Shown: in pieces, positions 42,993-54,040 of the stretch | How the letters are laid out: the number at the start of each line of letters is the position of its first letter | Numbering within the stretch: position 1 is the stretch's first letter | Assembly: GCA_034440615.1 (NCBI GenBank) | Contig: JAOTOM010004783.1 | Coordinates: 249,001-313,000, forward strand | Direction: 5' to 3' | Source of the DNA: Ashinkailepas kermadecensis | Lineage: Eukaryota > Arthropoda > Thecostraca > Neolepadidae | DNA: 64,000 nt | Notes under the pieces: generated by a model | Told to the model about the DNA's origin: nothing | The model's input: the letters and a program-made list of their open reading frames with translations, nothing else | The model's database searches: none | Program-made: the position numbers and the translations under genes

Positions 42993-44543
42993 GCCAGCAA
43001 AATGTATGGGGGCTTCGGACGCAGACAAGGTAAAGCTATTTCATAAGTCTGGCCAGATCAGCCGGATGTGTCTCGGCAAGACCGACCGTGTCACGGTGCG
43101 ACAGGCTGATGGAACTAAAAGTGCAGTTCAGAAAAGGCCTGTTTTGAGAAACTTGTGTGACATATATGATGCATGCAAGCAAAACCCTGAAACCCTCGCC
43201 CCGGCTTCTTAAACTTTGCTGCCCTTCATCCGAAGCATTGCGTCTTGGCAGACAGCAGCGGGACGTACTCGGTGTGCATGTGCACTTATCATCAAAACCA
43301 AAACTGCTTATATCCGCTCCCGGCCTTCCCGGCCTCAAATACCGTAACCAGAAAAGGCTTATTCTGGAAAACTTGTGCGAGATATATATGATCTATAAAA
43401 GCAGAACCCTGAAAACTCTCGCACCGGCTTCTTAACCTTTGCTGTCCTTCGTCCGAAGCATTGCGTCTTGGCAGACAGCAGTGGGACGTACTCGGTGTGC
43501 ATGTGCACTTATCATCAAAACCAAAACTGCTCATATCCGCTCCCGGCCTACCCGGCCTCAAATACCGTAACCTACTCGATCACGCTGTATGTGGCAAGAC
43601 AAACTGTGATTGCATGGTGCACAACTGTGAGGACTGCCCTGGTGAAGCGGGGTGATGAACTTTCTGAGGATTATCCTCGCGAACAAATCAGAAGAGAATG
43701 AAGATGATTTAGCCCCACATGGATGATGAGATTAGGTACAAACAGTGGATGAGCACGCATCGTTGTACACTCGCAGGAATAGTCTAGAACAAAGAGCCAG
43801 CATGCGTCACTTGAGCCAGCCAACCGTGAAGCTGACCAGACATCACTTTGTGGCTAACAAACAAGGCCAGCACTTCACCTACGCAAAGGCTACTGCCAAG
43901 GAGGGCGAAGTGATTGTCTAGTACGATTTCGCTGAAAATTATTCATTTGTGGTGCAGGATGCAGCTCAAGGCTTCCACTGGGATTCGTCCCAGTGTACGG
44001 TGCATCCGTTTGTAGTGTACTGGCGTGAGGACGAGGTACTGTGCCATCTACTGCTATATATCTGACGGCTCAAAGCACAACACCAGCATGGTGCATGCGT
44101 TCCTGCAACGGCATATCCCAGAAATTCGGACCGCAGTACCTGACCTAAAAAAAATATTTATTTCACAGACGGCAGTATGCGAAAAAGCATGACTTCGCCA
44201 ATGTGCCTCACCATCAGACAGATTTTGGAGTATCCTGTGAGTGGCTTTTTTGTCACATCTCATGACAAGGGCGCTTGCGACGGCATCCAGGGGCACAGCC
44301 AAGCGCGCCGTGGCTCAAGAGAGCCTCAGGCGCCCGCTTAACAACCAGATACTGACGGCGGAGGACATGTTTGAGTATCGGTCGCACAAGCTAGCCAGCT
44401 GCATCAAATTCATATGTATATCAAAGCAGGAGGCACTGGACATCACGACCCACCTCACCGAGCGCTTCTCGAAAGTCATCACGGTGAAGGGAACACAGGG
44501 GTACCACAAGTTCGGTGACCCACAGCACCGTAATAGTTCATAA
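42993..44543 (+). pseudogene. Decayed transposase-like gene of the inverted-repeat transposon
   Basis: Ordered fragments in changing frames: ISRMCLGKTDRVTVRQADGT, VQKRPVLRNLCDIYDACKQN (43050-43190); SSGTYSVCMCTYHQNQNC (43470-43530); NCDCMVHNCEDCPGEAG (43600-43655); ENYSFVVQDAAQGFHWDSSQ (43930-44000); YISDGSKHNTSMVHAFLQRH (44055-44115); YFTDGSMRKS (44160-44190); FFVTSHDKGACDGIQG (44248-44295); RRPLNNQILTAEDMFEY then KLASCIKFICISKQEALDIT (44330-44450). From family knowledge this order (GK-D-V, SGTYSVCVCT-HQN, FAENY-QDA-QGFHW, FSDGAA-QYKN, FATSHGK-CDG-GG) marks an uncharacterised transposon-linked protein widespread in arthropods and cnidarians. The 220-bp duplication at 43129-43568 and many frameshifts make it non-functional. 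The start region is replaced by the 15-bp repeat. Confidence 0.8.
43129..43568 (+). repeat. 220-bp tandem duplication inside the transposase-like gene
   Basis: CAGAAAAGGC begins at 43129 and 43349. The two 220-bp units agree through CATCATCAAAACCAAAACTG-type landmarks up to CTCAAATACCGTAACC. The duplication repeats the part of the gene coding the SSGTYSVCMCT motif. Confidence 0.93.
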
Positions 44544-45130
44544 ACTGCTTACCGATGCGGGGCGTGCGATAATGGTAGTTGGGAAAGTGAGACGTGTTAG
44601 TGTGCGTGCTGATACAGATTGTGTTGATTAATATTATCGCAGTGACAGATCGTCAGTCTGAACTGTGAATCTGATAAGGTATGGGATGATCTGTAGATCT
44701 GTAGATCATTGCATTGCATTGCATTATAATACTGTACTGCAATACATTATTGTGTTGCATTGCATTGTGTAATTCGGTTACTATATTGTATTACACCGAT
44801 GTAGATGGCTCATGATCCAACGCGATTCATTTCATGATCAGCATGTATCAATCGATGCGTTAACGCCAAATTTGTTCTCAATCAGTTCAAGATGAATGCG
44901 CTTACTCAGTCAATGATGTTCAACTTCTCGATTCCAGAATGTGGGATTTGAAACGTCAGAAGGTTGATATCACAGTTATTGGCGGTGATAAAAACCTATC
45001 AGTGTTGTCTGTGAAATGTGATGGTACATTTTTGATATGCTGATTTTGAGGCAGAAATGTATTGCATAAGGTGCATTGCATTTATTGCATTTATAGTACT
45101 TTACTCCTTACAAGTGACGATCAAGGATTT
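44544..45130. other. Transposon interior without coding signal; (ATTGC)n stretch
   Basis: GCATTGCATTGCATT repeats near 44710-44780. GTGTTGATTAATATTATCGC and similar AT-rich DNA lead to the right inverted repeat. Confidence 0.5.
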
Positions 45131-45579
45131 CACAAATCACCTTTCGTCGCTTCTGAATTTCCAAAATAGCATTGTGACTGTCTCGAAGGTCAAACTAGGT
45201 TACGTTATCTTAGGTCACAAGCTCACGATTTCAAAAAAACGCGTGAAAAAATCGAAATTAACAAAAGATGCAGTGGATCATGGCGAGTTCAGCGATACAT
45301 AGCTTCGTGCAATTCGTGCTACTCTTCATTGAGTTCCAGGTCTCCAAAGGCTTAGGTGACCTCTCAAAAATGTCAGATGCTATAACTCCTTAACCGCTGT
45401 TCCGATCTTTCCCAAAATTGCACAGCTGGATTATAGGGGTAAACTAGCCCTATGAAAGTATTTTCATCTAGATGTAGAGTGTAATTTGGCCCTTTTAATT
45501 GTCGATTTGTCATGGAATGGCAAATCAACCTACCACAATTCGTAGACATTTCTGCCATTTGTTTATTAACCTCACCATG

Positions 45580-46560
45580 AGTTTAGAACAAGGTCCCCAA
45601 AAATCCCACAGGGGCCCTGAATATCACGCTGGGGCCTCAAAAGGTCGGACCGGCGCTCCCGAAGTAGCGCTCAGAACGCAAAGAGTTTGGCCGGGCCCCT
45701 GAAAATCTCGTTGGGGGCCCGAAAAGTCGTGTCGGGACCACTGAAAGTCACGCTGTGGGCCCCAAAAGGTTCGGCCCCTTTTTACACTGGGGTCCCTTGA
45801 AACCACGACAGAAGTCTCGCCGGTGCCGGGACCCAAGTAGTCTCGCCGGGCCCTTGAAAATGACGCTGTGAGGCTAAAAAGACGGGCCGGGCCGGGCCAC
45901 TGAAAATCGCACTAGGGATCAGCATGTCGCACAGGGGCCCAATAGTCCCATCGGGACCCAAGCAAGTGAAGCCGGTGCAACGAAAAAGATCGGGCAATAC
46001 AAATGATTCTGGTGCCCCAACAATCGCACCAAAGCCCCCAAAAAACCAGTCGAGGCAGCTAAACCCCGCACTAGTAATCCAAACAAATGACGCCGGAGCC
46101 CCAAAAAAATCGCACTGGGACCCCAAAAAATCGCGTCGCTGCCCTTGAAAAATAAACTGGGCAGAAAAGGTAGCACAGGGGCCTCTCAACTTGCAACTAC
46201 CCCACAAAATCAATTCTTAGCGGGAATACCACTTTGAGTGGTCTCACAAATCGCGTCAATGAACCCTCAAAAACCGTCGAGCCCCGGAAAATACACTTGC
46301 CGAGCCACCGAAAAAAAATCGCATAGGGAGCCCGAAGAATCATACCGGGACCGAAAAATATCGCGCAGGGGCCTTGAAAAAATAAAACTCTATCCCAGAA
46401 AATCACACCACGACTCCATGGAGTCGACCCGAGAAGTAAGACCAGGTCACGAAAGAAAATTATCGGAATGGGTTTTCTCCTCTGAAGGGTGCCATCGCTT
46501 GAAAAAAAAACTCGATGAGCAGCCGCAGTGGCGTACCAAAGGGAAAATGCCCTCTCTCCA
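45580..46560. repeat. Degenerate ~22-bp repeat element, right part
   Basis: Continues the 22-bp-period element interrupted at 41700. It ends with the same unique 110-bp trailer as 29912-30960: GAAAGAAAATTATCGGAATG ... GAGCAGCCGCAGTGGCGTAC. Confidence 0.85.
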
Positions 46561-46564
46561 TCCT

Positions 46565-47300
46565 AAGTAGGATGGGCTCCCAAGAATCGTGCCGGGGTCC
46601 CAAAAATAGCGCTGGTGCTCCAATTCGTATCTGGGCCCTTCAAATTCGCGTAAGGGGCTCCGAAAGAAAACATGCCACATAAATATCTCACCGCGGCCGG
46701 GAAATTTGCAACGGGGCCCGCCAAAAGCGCGCTGGACCCAGGTAAGCACAACGCGCCCCGAAAACTCCGGGTGGGCCCCCAAGCAATTCGTTCTGGACCC
46801 AAAATTCCCGTCAGTAATCCCAAAAATGTATGTCGGGCATCAAAAACTCCCGTCGGGGTTAAAAAAAATTACCGTCCAGGTCCCCAAATAAGCACAGCAT
46901 AGCCCCAAAAATCGTATCGGGTCCCCGATCGAACCTAGCACAGTCCCCAAAAATCATGCCTAAATGAACACACTAGGAGCTCTAAAAATTACACCGTAGG
47001 CGCTCAAAGCACATCGGGCCATGAGATGCATGAGGACTTCAAAAGACAGGCTGGGGCTCGCAAAAAGCAGCATGGACCCAAAAAAAGAACATGAAGGGCG
47101 GGCACTAAATAAACATATCGGGGTGTTCAAAAACACCCCGGTACCTAACGAAATTAATCGATGCATAAAAAAGCAACAACACCCTGACAAGAACCGGGGG
47201 TCTAAAAAATGTGCCGGGCCTCTAACCCAAAAAATGGCTGGAGCCCAAAAACACATCCGTAGACGAAGAAAAACGCAACGGATCGAATAAAGAATACCGA
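46565..47300. repeat. Second degenerate ~22-bp repeat block
   Basis: Begins immediately after the previous block's trailer (AGTAGGATGGGCTCCCAAGA) and runs on with GGGGCCC / CAAAAATCG units, decaying toward 47280. Confidence 0.75.
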
Positions 47301-47477
47301 GCTAGGGCCTGGGTTCGGTAGCCAATCTGTGAGCATATTTAACCAAAGAGACGAAGGGCATCAAAGATCAGCGAGTATCCGGATCTTAACCACCAGAAAA
47401 TGTGGGAAGAAGATAACTAATCATCGAATTGAATTTGTCGAATTTCCCAGCGAACCCCCATGCGAAGCATTCGATCG

Positions 47478-47900
47478 CGTAAAATATGGCGCAAGACTAT
47501 CATGTGGTAGCAATTAGCAAATCGTAGGAGGCCTAGCAGAAACCATAGAATCGCACAAAGTGTGGTGAATGCGCCGAATGCGCAAGTCGAGCATACACAT
47601 GCACGAACGTTGGCGTGGTGGAGACCGGGCATTATGAACTGGAATGCCTGAAATTAGAAAATATTGCATTTTTAAGTGATTTGCACATGTGTAACTTCAG
47701 CATTCTGAAGTGACTTGTCAAGGGATACCAAAACAAATCGAACAGAGTGGAGGAGTTAGGGTTGAAATCCGGGGACCCAGAAACGATGGTGATATATATT
47801 GGGCTCCCTCCACATGACAATTAAGTTGGTCGCTAATTATTTTCGTTTTAACAAAATAAAAAGGATCTTTTTGAAAAATATTGGTCGAAATCCGTTCCCT
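47478..47900 (+). repeat. Direct repeat, left copy
   Basis: AAATATGGCGCAAGACTATC, then GAATGCGCCGAATGCGCA, CGAACGTTGGCGT, GTTGAAATCCGG.GA, CAGAAACGATGGTG. Matches 48131-48560 in the same order. Confidence 0.85.
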
Positions 47901-48130
47901 TAAACCAAGAATGGTGGTAGGAAGGGCACCCTTCAAATCCGTTTGCCCCTCCCATGGCGCAAACCCTAGGTACGCCACTGGGGGGAGGCTTAGGATTGGG
48001 CACGAGCCGAGAGTTGACCTTCCCCCAGGCAGGTGGGCTAGATCCGCCAGTGACGCCATATTATGCTGATTAGGTGTGAGCAAGAAATCCCACCTTGTGA
48101 TAACTCCTTAGAGGAGGCCCTGACCAGAAA

Positions 48131-48560
48131 CCACCAAATATGGCACAAGACAATCATGTAGCAGCAATTAACAAAACGTAGGTCTTGCAAAAGCCGGAAA
48201 ATCACACGAAGTGTGGCGAATGCGCCAAATGCGCATTCGCGCATCGTTCGTACTCGTGCGTGAACGTTGGCGTTTCGGCGAACGGGCGTTATTAACTGGA
48301 ATGTGTGAAAATTGCAAATTTGATATTTTTAATTGTGCAGGTATTTGAATTGCACAGGTGTAATTTCAGCAGTGTGAGGTAAGATGCCTATCAAATCAAA
48401 AGATGCCAAAGGAAAACCTTAGAACTGGATGGGGAGTTGGGTTGAAATCCGGTGACTCAGAAACGATGGTGGTAGATTTTGCCCCCTTTCATATGATAAC
48501 TAAATTGGTCACTATTTTTTAAGAAACGAAAATGAGTCCCTTGAAACATAATGGTCGAAA
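48131..48560 (+). repeat. Direct repeat, right copy
   Basis: Starts AAATATGGCACAAGACAATC. A GGTACGCCACTGGGGGGAGG dispersed-repeat edge (47970-48000) lies between the two copies. Neither copy has a credible ORF. Confidence 0.85.
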
Positions 48561-48709
48561 TCCGGGGACATTTTAGGCAATGGCGGTAGGTGGGCCCACT
48601 CTAAATCCCCCTGGCGCCAACCCAAGGTTGGCGCTAGGGACAACCTCGCCAACCCACTGACTTACACTAACCTTTCCAATGTTTTCCTGTTTTACGGAGA
48701 CACATTTCG

Positions 48710-49045
48710 ATGCAATGACAACCAGGGACGAATAAAGGGTGTGGAACTGGGGGCATGTTCCCCCCCCCATGGAAGGTGATGTCCCTCCGGCCGGGAATAG
48801 ACGCCTCTCTGAGAAGGTTCGAGTGTACCCGCTCGAATTATTTTAGCCAAAGGCGTCCGTCTGAGAGAAAAAGGCACCCCCTTGGAAGGAAAGGCGCCCC
48901 TCCGGGAAGCCCGAGTGCACCTCCGTCTATAACTTTTCAGCCAGAGGCGCCACTGCAGGTACTTTCGCAGTGGCGCCTCCCTAAAGGAATGGTGCCCCTC
49001 CAAACAAGTGCCCCCATGACAATTCCTGGATCCAACCCTGATTAC
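48710..49045. mobile_element. Dispersed MITE-like repeat, second copy of the 2319-2556 family
   Basis: GGGGGCATGTTCCCCCCCCC, ATGGAAGGTGATGTCCCTCC, TTTTCAGCCAGAGGCGCC, ATGACAATTCCTGGATCC follow the same order as 2340-2550, with an extra internal block. Confidence 0.75.
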
Positions 49046-49442
49046 AGCATTGCTCTCTCGCGGTTATGAACACCGGCTGGTTATAAAACTGTGCGCATTC
49101 ACGTGTGGCTTCTCTTGCAATTTTGACAACTTCCGTTCAACCATTAAGAGGAAAGCGGACAATTTGAAGAATAAAAAAATACACATTTGATATGCCCGGA
49201 ACAGCAATGTGGCAGTGTAAATTAAAAACCAGCGATGAGAGCGCCGTCCGAGCAGATCATGACGGATATCTTGGGGGAGCTCCTGGTCATATAGGATATA
49301 AATGCATGCTATCACAACGGCTGCAAACAAAAGAGTTTTGTTCCTCCTATTCCTATTACACTCAGTCATTGTACATACATCGGACCTTCGACGTCTTCGA
49401 AATTATTTCGATATCTCAACATTCTGATACTATACGGCAAGC

Positions 49443-50790
49443 CACGTCGAATGACGCCCACATAATGCAAATTGAAGCCATAGCGACGAAACGCAAGGAC
49501 TTTGCAAAGCATTAAAACTAACCTTTGACCTTGAGGCTTGGCCTGACATGTCCCTGGTTGAAATGTTACTCAAAGGTTGCCCACGGGCTTTCTCTTGATA
49601 CCAAACATGGATAGCTTTGGGAGAAAACGACGAAACGCGGGGCGACTGAAGAAAGAAGTTCGACCATCGACTTCGAAAACTAATATGATTTCTGAACAGT
49701 TTGTTAGAGTACCTCACAGCACGTCAAATGACATCCACTTGATGAAAATTGAAGACATAGCGACGAGGCGCGAGGACTTCGAGCAATTCAAGCTAACTTC
49801 CGATCTTGTGGCCTGACATTGACATACCCCGGTTTGAAATGTTACTCGAGGTTCATCACGGGCTATTGCTTGATATGAGATGTGGGTAGGATACGGCGAA
49901 GAAAAAAATGCGAAGCGATGAAAGAAATCGGTTTGATCTTTCACCTTTGAACTTAGTTCAATTTCGTAACATTATAATATGGTACAACCACATCGAATGA
50001 CACCCACTTGGTGCAAATTGAACCCATAGCGACGAATCGCGAGGACTTAAAAATAAACTAGCCTTTGACATTGAGGTTTGACCTTGACATATCCGGGTTT
50101 CAAAATGTTACTCAAGGGTTCACCGTGGGCTACCGCTTGATGTTGGATCTGGGTAGGCTTGGCCGAAAACATTTTTTTTTAAAGCGAGGCGACCGAAGAA
50201 ATCAGCTTGAATTTGACCCGTTGAGATTATTCCGGATTATCAATTTTCTGATACCGCACAACAAGCGACATCGAATGGCATGAATCATCTGCAAATTGAA
50301 GCCATTGCGACGAAACGCGAGGTCATCGAAGAACTCAATCAAACCTATGAACTTTAGTAAAACCAAACCTTACCTTGACTTGGCCGGGTTTAAAATGTTA
50401 CTCGAGTGTTCACCACTGGCTATCGCTTGATAACAGAGTTTGATAGGTTTGAGCGAAAACGGAAAAATTTGAGGCGACCGAGGTTCAGCTTAGCCTTTGC
50501 CTTTGACAAATAATTAAATTGCTTTGCTTTCTGATACGGCATAACAAGCCACGTCGAATGACGCCCATTTCATGGAAATTGAAGCGACAGCAACCGAACC
50601 TCGCGTTCGGTCGATATCGCTTCAATATCGACATCTAGTAAATAAAGCTAACCTTTGACCTTCAAGTTTGACCTTGACATGCACCGGTTTTAAGTGTTAC
50701 ACGATGGTTCACCACAGGCTATCGCTTGATTTCGTCAGGTTTGGGTGAACACGGAAAAATTAGAGGCAACCGAAGAAATCGGTTTGCATT
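49443..50790. repeat. ~277-bp satellite, about five units
   Basis: CACGTCGAATGACGCCCA-type landmarks start at 49443, 49720, 49989, 50267 and 50550 (spacing 277, 269, 278, 283). Each unit continues with GCGACGAA.CGCGAGGAC, TTTGACCTTGA, TTGAAATGTTACTC and GGCTATCGCTTGAT. ORFs are interrupted in every unit. Confidence 0.93.
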
Positions 50791-50799
50791 GAACATTGA

Positions 50800-51480
50800 C
50801 CGTTCAAGTGGTAATGTGAGGCATATGTAGTTGTTTCCAGCGTGTTCAGTACAAGCGGAAGCATTTGTGGTACTTGATTCCAACGATCATAAACCCGTCG
50901 CTGAATGTCAATACCAATACAATACGTCTCTGGCGAACTCGTCGCTGAATACGAATACGAATATGGCGCTAACCTGACGTACGTGCTTACGGCTGCCCAT
51001 GACTCCCCCCATGGTCTTGAAGATATCCAAGAACACCCAGAGTCAGTTTTGTTGAAGATATATCCATATATGCGCAGGGGAATGCAATCTAAGAGCCTTG
51101 CGATAATGCAAATTTGTTTCCTCGCAAAACGCAATGTTCCACCCAAGATACCTGTTCCACCCAAGCGAAAACAAGATGGTCAAGATTCATGTTATTCATG
51201 AATGGCTTGGAAGCAGACATTCTTAACGTTTGTTGATTTATTACTCGGAGATTTTGTGACGACAGATAACCTGTGAAGCCCGTTCACTGGCTAGAACGGC
51301 TACTAGTATGTTTTGCGATTCTCTTGCATAGATATTTTCACTTTATATATATTATCAAGTATAATTTTGTGGTGGTCATGGTCAGGTGGCTGAGGCTTTG
51401 GGGACATGAAATAAATTGAGGGGACAAGTCGCCACTTTTCATATACATTTTTTTTTGGGGGGGGGAGGGGGAATGCCCCC
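50800..51480. other. No gene seen
   Basis: An overlapping pair of ORFs (50905-51201 plus, 51164-50760 minus) has no recognisable domain; AATACGAATACGAATATGG is a short repeat. The right end is a T/G-run edge of the large insertion. Confidence 0.4.
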
Positions 51481-51500
51481 CCGCATTGACTACACCCATG

Positions 51501-51565
51501 CTGACCAGGGTTAGACAATATGCAGACCAGGGTTGGGTAATATGTAGACCAGGCTTAGGTAATGT
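51501..51565. repeat. 22-bp minisatellite, right part
   Basis: GACCAGGGTTAGACAATATGCA and two further units, in phase with the array left of 40772. Confidence 0.93.
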
Positions 51566-51796
51566 GCGTGGCGACAGCCATGGACCTTCTTCATCTCGTT
51601 ATTTTGCCTCAATATCAAGCACAACACAGCACATAACACGCTTAAGATCTGATCAATCGGTGCTGACAGCATTGCCGTCAACCCTTGCTGACAAAAGGGA
51701 CGCTGCTGATTGACTTAAGGTGATTTAGCCCCGGCCAATGGGATGAAGCCAGTGTTGCCAGATCGCTCGTGCGGTTCATGGCAAAAGAGCAACTGC

Positions 51797-52598
51797 AGCG
51801 TCAGCAGGTGACATGACCCATGTCAGCGTCAACAGGTGACATGACCCATGTCAGCGTCAACAGGTCACATGACCCATGTCAGCGTCAACAGGTGACATGG
51901 CCCGTGTCAGCGTCAACAGGTCACATGACCCATGTCAGCGTCAACAGGTGACATGACCCATGTCAGCGTCAACAGGTGACATGACCCATGTCAGCGTCAA
52001 CAGGTGACATGACCCGTGTCAGCGTCAACAGGTGACATGGCCCGTGTCAGCGTCAACAGGTCACATGACCCATGTCAGCGTCAACAGGTGACATGACCCG
52101 TGTCAGCGTCAACAGGTGACATGACCCATGTCAGCGTCAACAGGTCACATGACCCATGTCAGCGTCAACAGGTCACATGACCCATGTCAGCGTCAACAGG
52201 TCCTGGCCCTGTCGCGTCAACAGGTCACATGACCCATGTAGCGTCAACAGGTGACATGACCCATGTAGCGTCAACGGTGACATGACCCATGTGCGTCACA
52301 GGTGACATGGCCCTGTCGCGTCGCGGTCCATGACCCATGTCAGCGTCAACAGGTGACATGACCCGTGTCGTCAACAGGTCACATGGCCCGTGTCGCGTCA
52401 ACGGTCACATGACCCATGTCGCGTCAACAGGTGACATGACCCGTGTCAGCGTCAACAGGTGACATGGCCCGTGTCAGCGTCAACAGGTCACATGACCCAT
52501 GTCAGCGTCAACAGGTGACATGACCCGTGTCAGCGTCAACAGGTGACATGACCCATGTCAGCGCCAACAGCTGACATGACCCATGTCAGCGTCAACAG
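51797..52598. repeat. 28-bp minisatellite built on a TGACATG-ACC-CATGTCA palindrome
   Basis: About 28 units of GTCAACAGGTGACATGACCC / ATGTCAGC. Each unit has 7-base arms TGACATG and CATGTCA around ACC. Variants GTCACATG and CCCGTG recur in a pattern of higher-order groups. Units between 52200 and 52400 have small deletions. Confidence 0.97.
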
Positions 52599-52859
52599 AC
52601 CGATTGCTTAGGTGAACTAGGGAAACAATTCCGACATAGACCGATATATCAAGGAAAAGTGAGTAAGATGCAGCGTTCAAATGTGACAGCGAAGATGTGG
52701 TCTGAAGTGCTGTACCTACGATTTGGGATGTATCGTGAAATGGCTGATTGAACGGAAACCAAGCTTATTATATCACTTGAATCCTTCGCCTGGTTATCCA
52801 CCAATCGAACAAGTCCTGCTGACAGCAGCTGATTTGGGTGGACGGCAACGCCGCAAGCG
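52599..52859. other. No gene seen
   Basis: A short minus-strand ORF (52921-52649) has no known motif; this is the edge of the ~142-bp satellite. Confidence 0.4.
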
Positions 52860-54040
52860 CTATTGAACAACGTCCGATAAGATAGCGATGCATTCGTATT
52901 CGGATTCAAATAGAGGTCCAATTCTTACCAAAAGCTAGATCCGGGTCCATCCCGCCGAGTTATTTACGGATCCGATATCCGTTGGACGATGCTGGTTGCT
53001 ATTCAAGACTAAAGTCAAGGTCAAACAACGGGTAACGCAAGAACGCCAAAAGTTACCGGTACATTCTGCCGAAACTAGTTTCAGCATGCAGATCGTCTCT
53101 TGTTCAAGGGTAACAGTGTTTTTGGTCTCGATAGCAGTTGGCCTTCAAGGGCAAATTCAAGGTCAAACAATGGGGTAGGCTAGAACGCCCAAAGTTACCG
53201 GTATATCCAGCCAAACCTAACTTCAGCATGTACCTAGATCGCCTCTTGTTCTAGGGTGACAATTATTTCCTTCTTGATAGCAATTGACTGTTAAGGGCAA
53301 ATTCAAGTTCAAACGACGAGGAACACTAAAGAGCAGGGTATTCGTATTCGGGTTCAAATACGATTTATAATTCCTGCCAAAAGCTGGATCCAGGTCCGTG
53401 TCGCCGAGTTACTTACGAATCCGATGTTCGTTGTACGATACCGATTGAGCTTCAAGGTCAAACTCAAGGTCAAACGACGGGGAACGCTAGAACGTCCACA
53501 GCTTCCAGTATATTCGACTGAAACTAGTTTCAACATGTAGATTGTCTCTCGTTCCAGGGCAAGGGTGATTTGTTTCGATAGTGGTTGACCCTCAAGGTAA
53601 ATTCATGGTCTGGGATGAGCATGGACTGGGAACGCTAGAACGCCCACAGTTACCAGTATATTGGACCAAAACTGGTTTCAACATGCAGATTGTCTCTCGT
53701 TCCGGGGAAACAGTGAATTCTGTCTCGATATTAGTTGACCTTCAAGATCAAACTCAATATCAAACGACGTGGAACGTGAGAACGCCAAATACTACCGGTA
53801 TACCCGGCCAAAACTAGTTTCAACATGTAGATCGTCTTTAGTTCCCGGGCTACAGTTATTTCTATTTCGATAGCATTTGACCTTCAAGGTCAAACTCAAG
53901 GTGAAACGTCGGGGAATGCTAGAGTGCCAAAAGCTTCAGGTATATTCTGCCGAAACTAAGTTCACCATGCACATCCTCTCTTTTTCCAGGGTGATTCTGA
54001 TTTTTGTCTCCATGGCAGTTGACCTTGAACGTAAAATTAT
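52860..54040 (+). repeat. ~142-bp satellite, forward half
   Basis: CAAACTCAAGGTCAAACGAC / GGGGAACGCTAGAACGCC begins near 53013, 53155, 53297, 53459, 53600, 53749 and 53891. A second module (TCGTATTCGGATTCAAATA ... CCAAAAGCTGGATCC ... GAGTTATTTACGGATCCGA) precedes units at 52888 and 53340, giving a higher-order pattern. Confidence 0.9.

Larger units (their letters stand above)
41701..45500. mobile_element. ~3.8-kb DNA transposon with ~370-bp inverted repeats
   Basis: 41701-42080 matches the reverse complement of 45130-45500 at roughly 70 percent by eye. Shared blocks include GTTATAGC.TCTG.CATTT.TGAGA, AACTCAATGAAGA, CCACTGCATCTTTTG, AAATCGTGA and GAGACAGTCACAATGC. Between the arms lie a 15-bp minisatellite and a broken transposase-like gene. 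Both outer sides are the 22-bp-period repeat, so it inserted into that element. Exact ends and target duplication could not be set. Confidence 0.75.
40773..51500. mobile_element. 10.7-kb hAT-like insertion with 8-bp target-site duplication (nested mosaic)
   Basis: The left end is CATGGGTGTAGCCA; the reverse complement of the right end is CATGGGTGTAGTCA (13 of 14 match). Flanks are CTGACCAG at 40765-40772 and CTGACCAG at 51501-51508. Removing the insert and one flank restores the 22-bp minisatellite in perfect phase. The duplication fits the hAT pattern nTnnnnAn. G/C-runs follow both ends inward. The interior holds other elements, so most of the length is nested later insertions and satellites. 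No hAT transposase is visible, so the original element was probably non-autonomous. Confidence 0.85.

Noticed and set aside
42277..43046. ORFs up to 228 codons on both strands
   Set aside because: They come from the 15-bp array, whose unit is a multiple of 3; no start context, motif or homology supports a protein.
51797..52598. CRISPR array with 28-bp repeats
   Set aside because: There are no spacers; the unit is the whole period, and the genome is eukaryotic.
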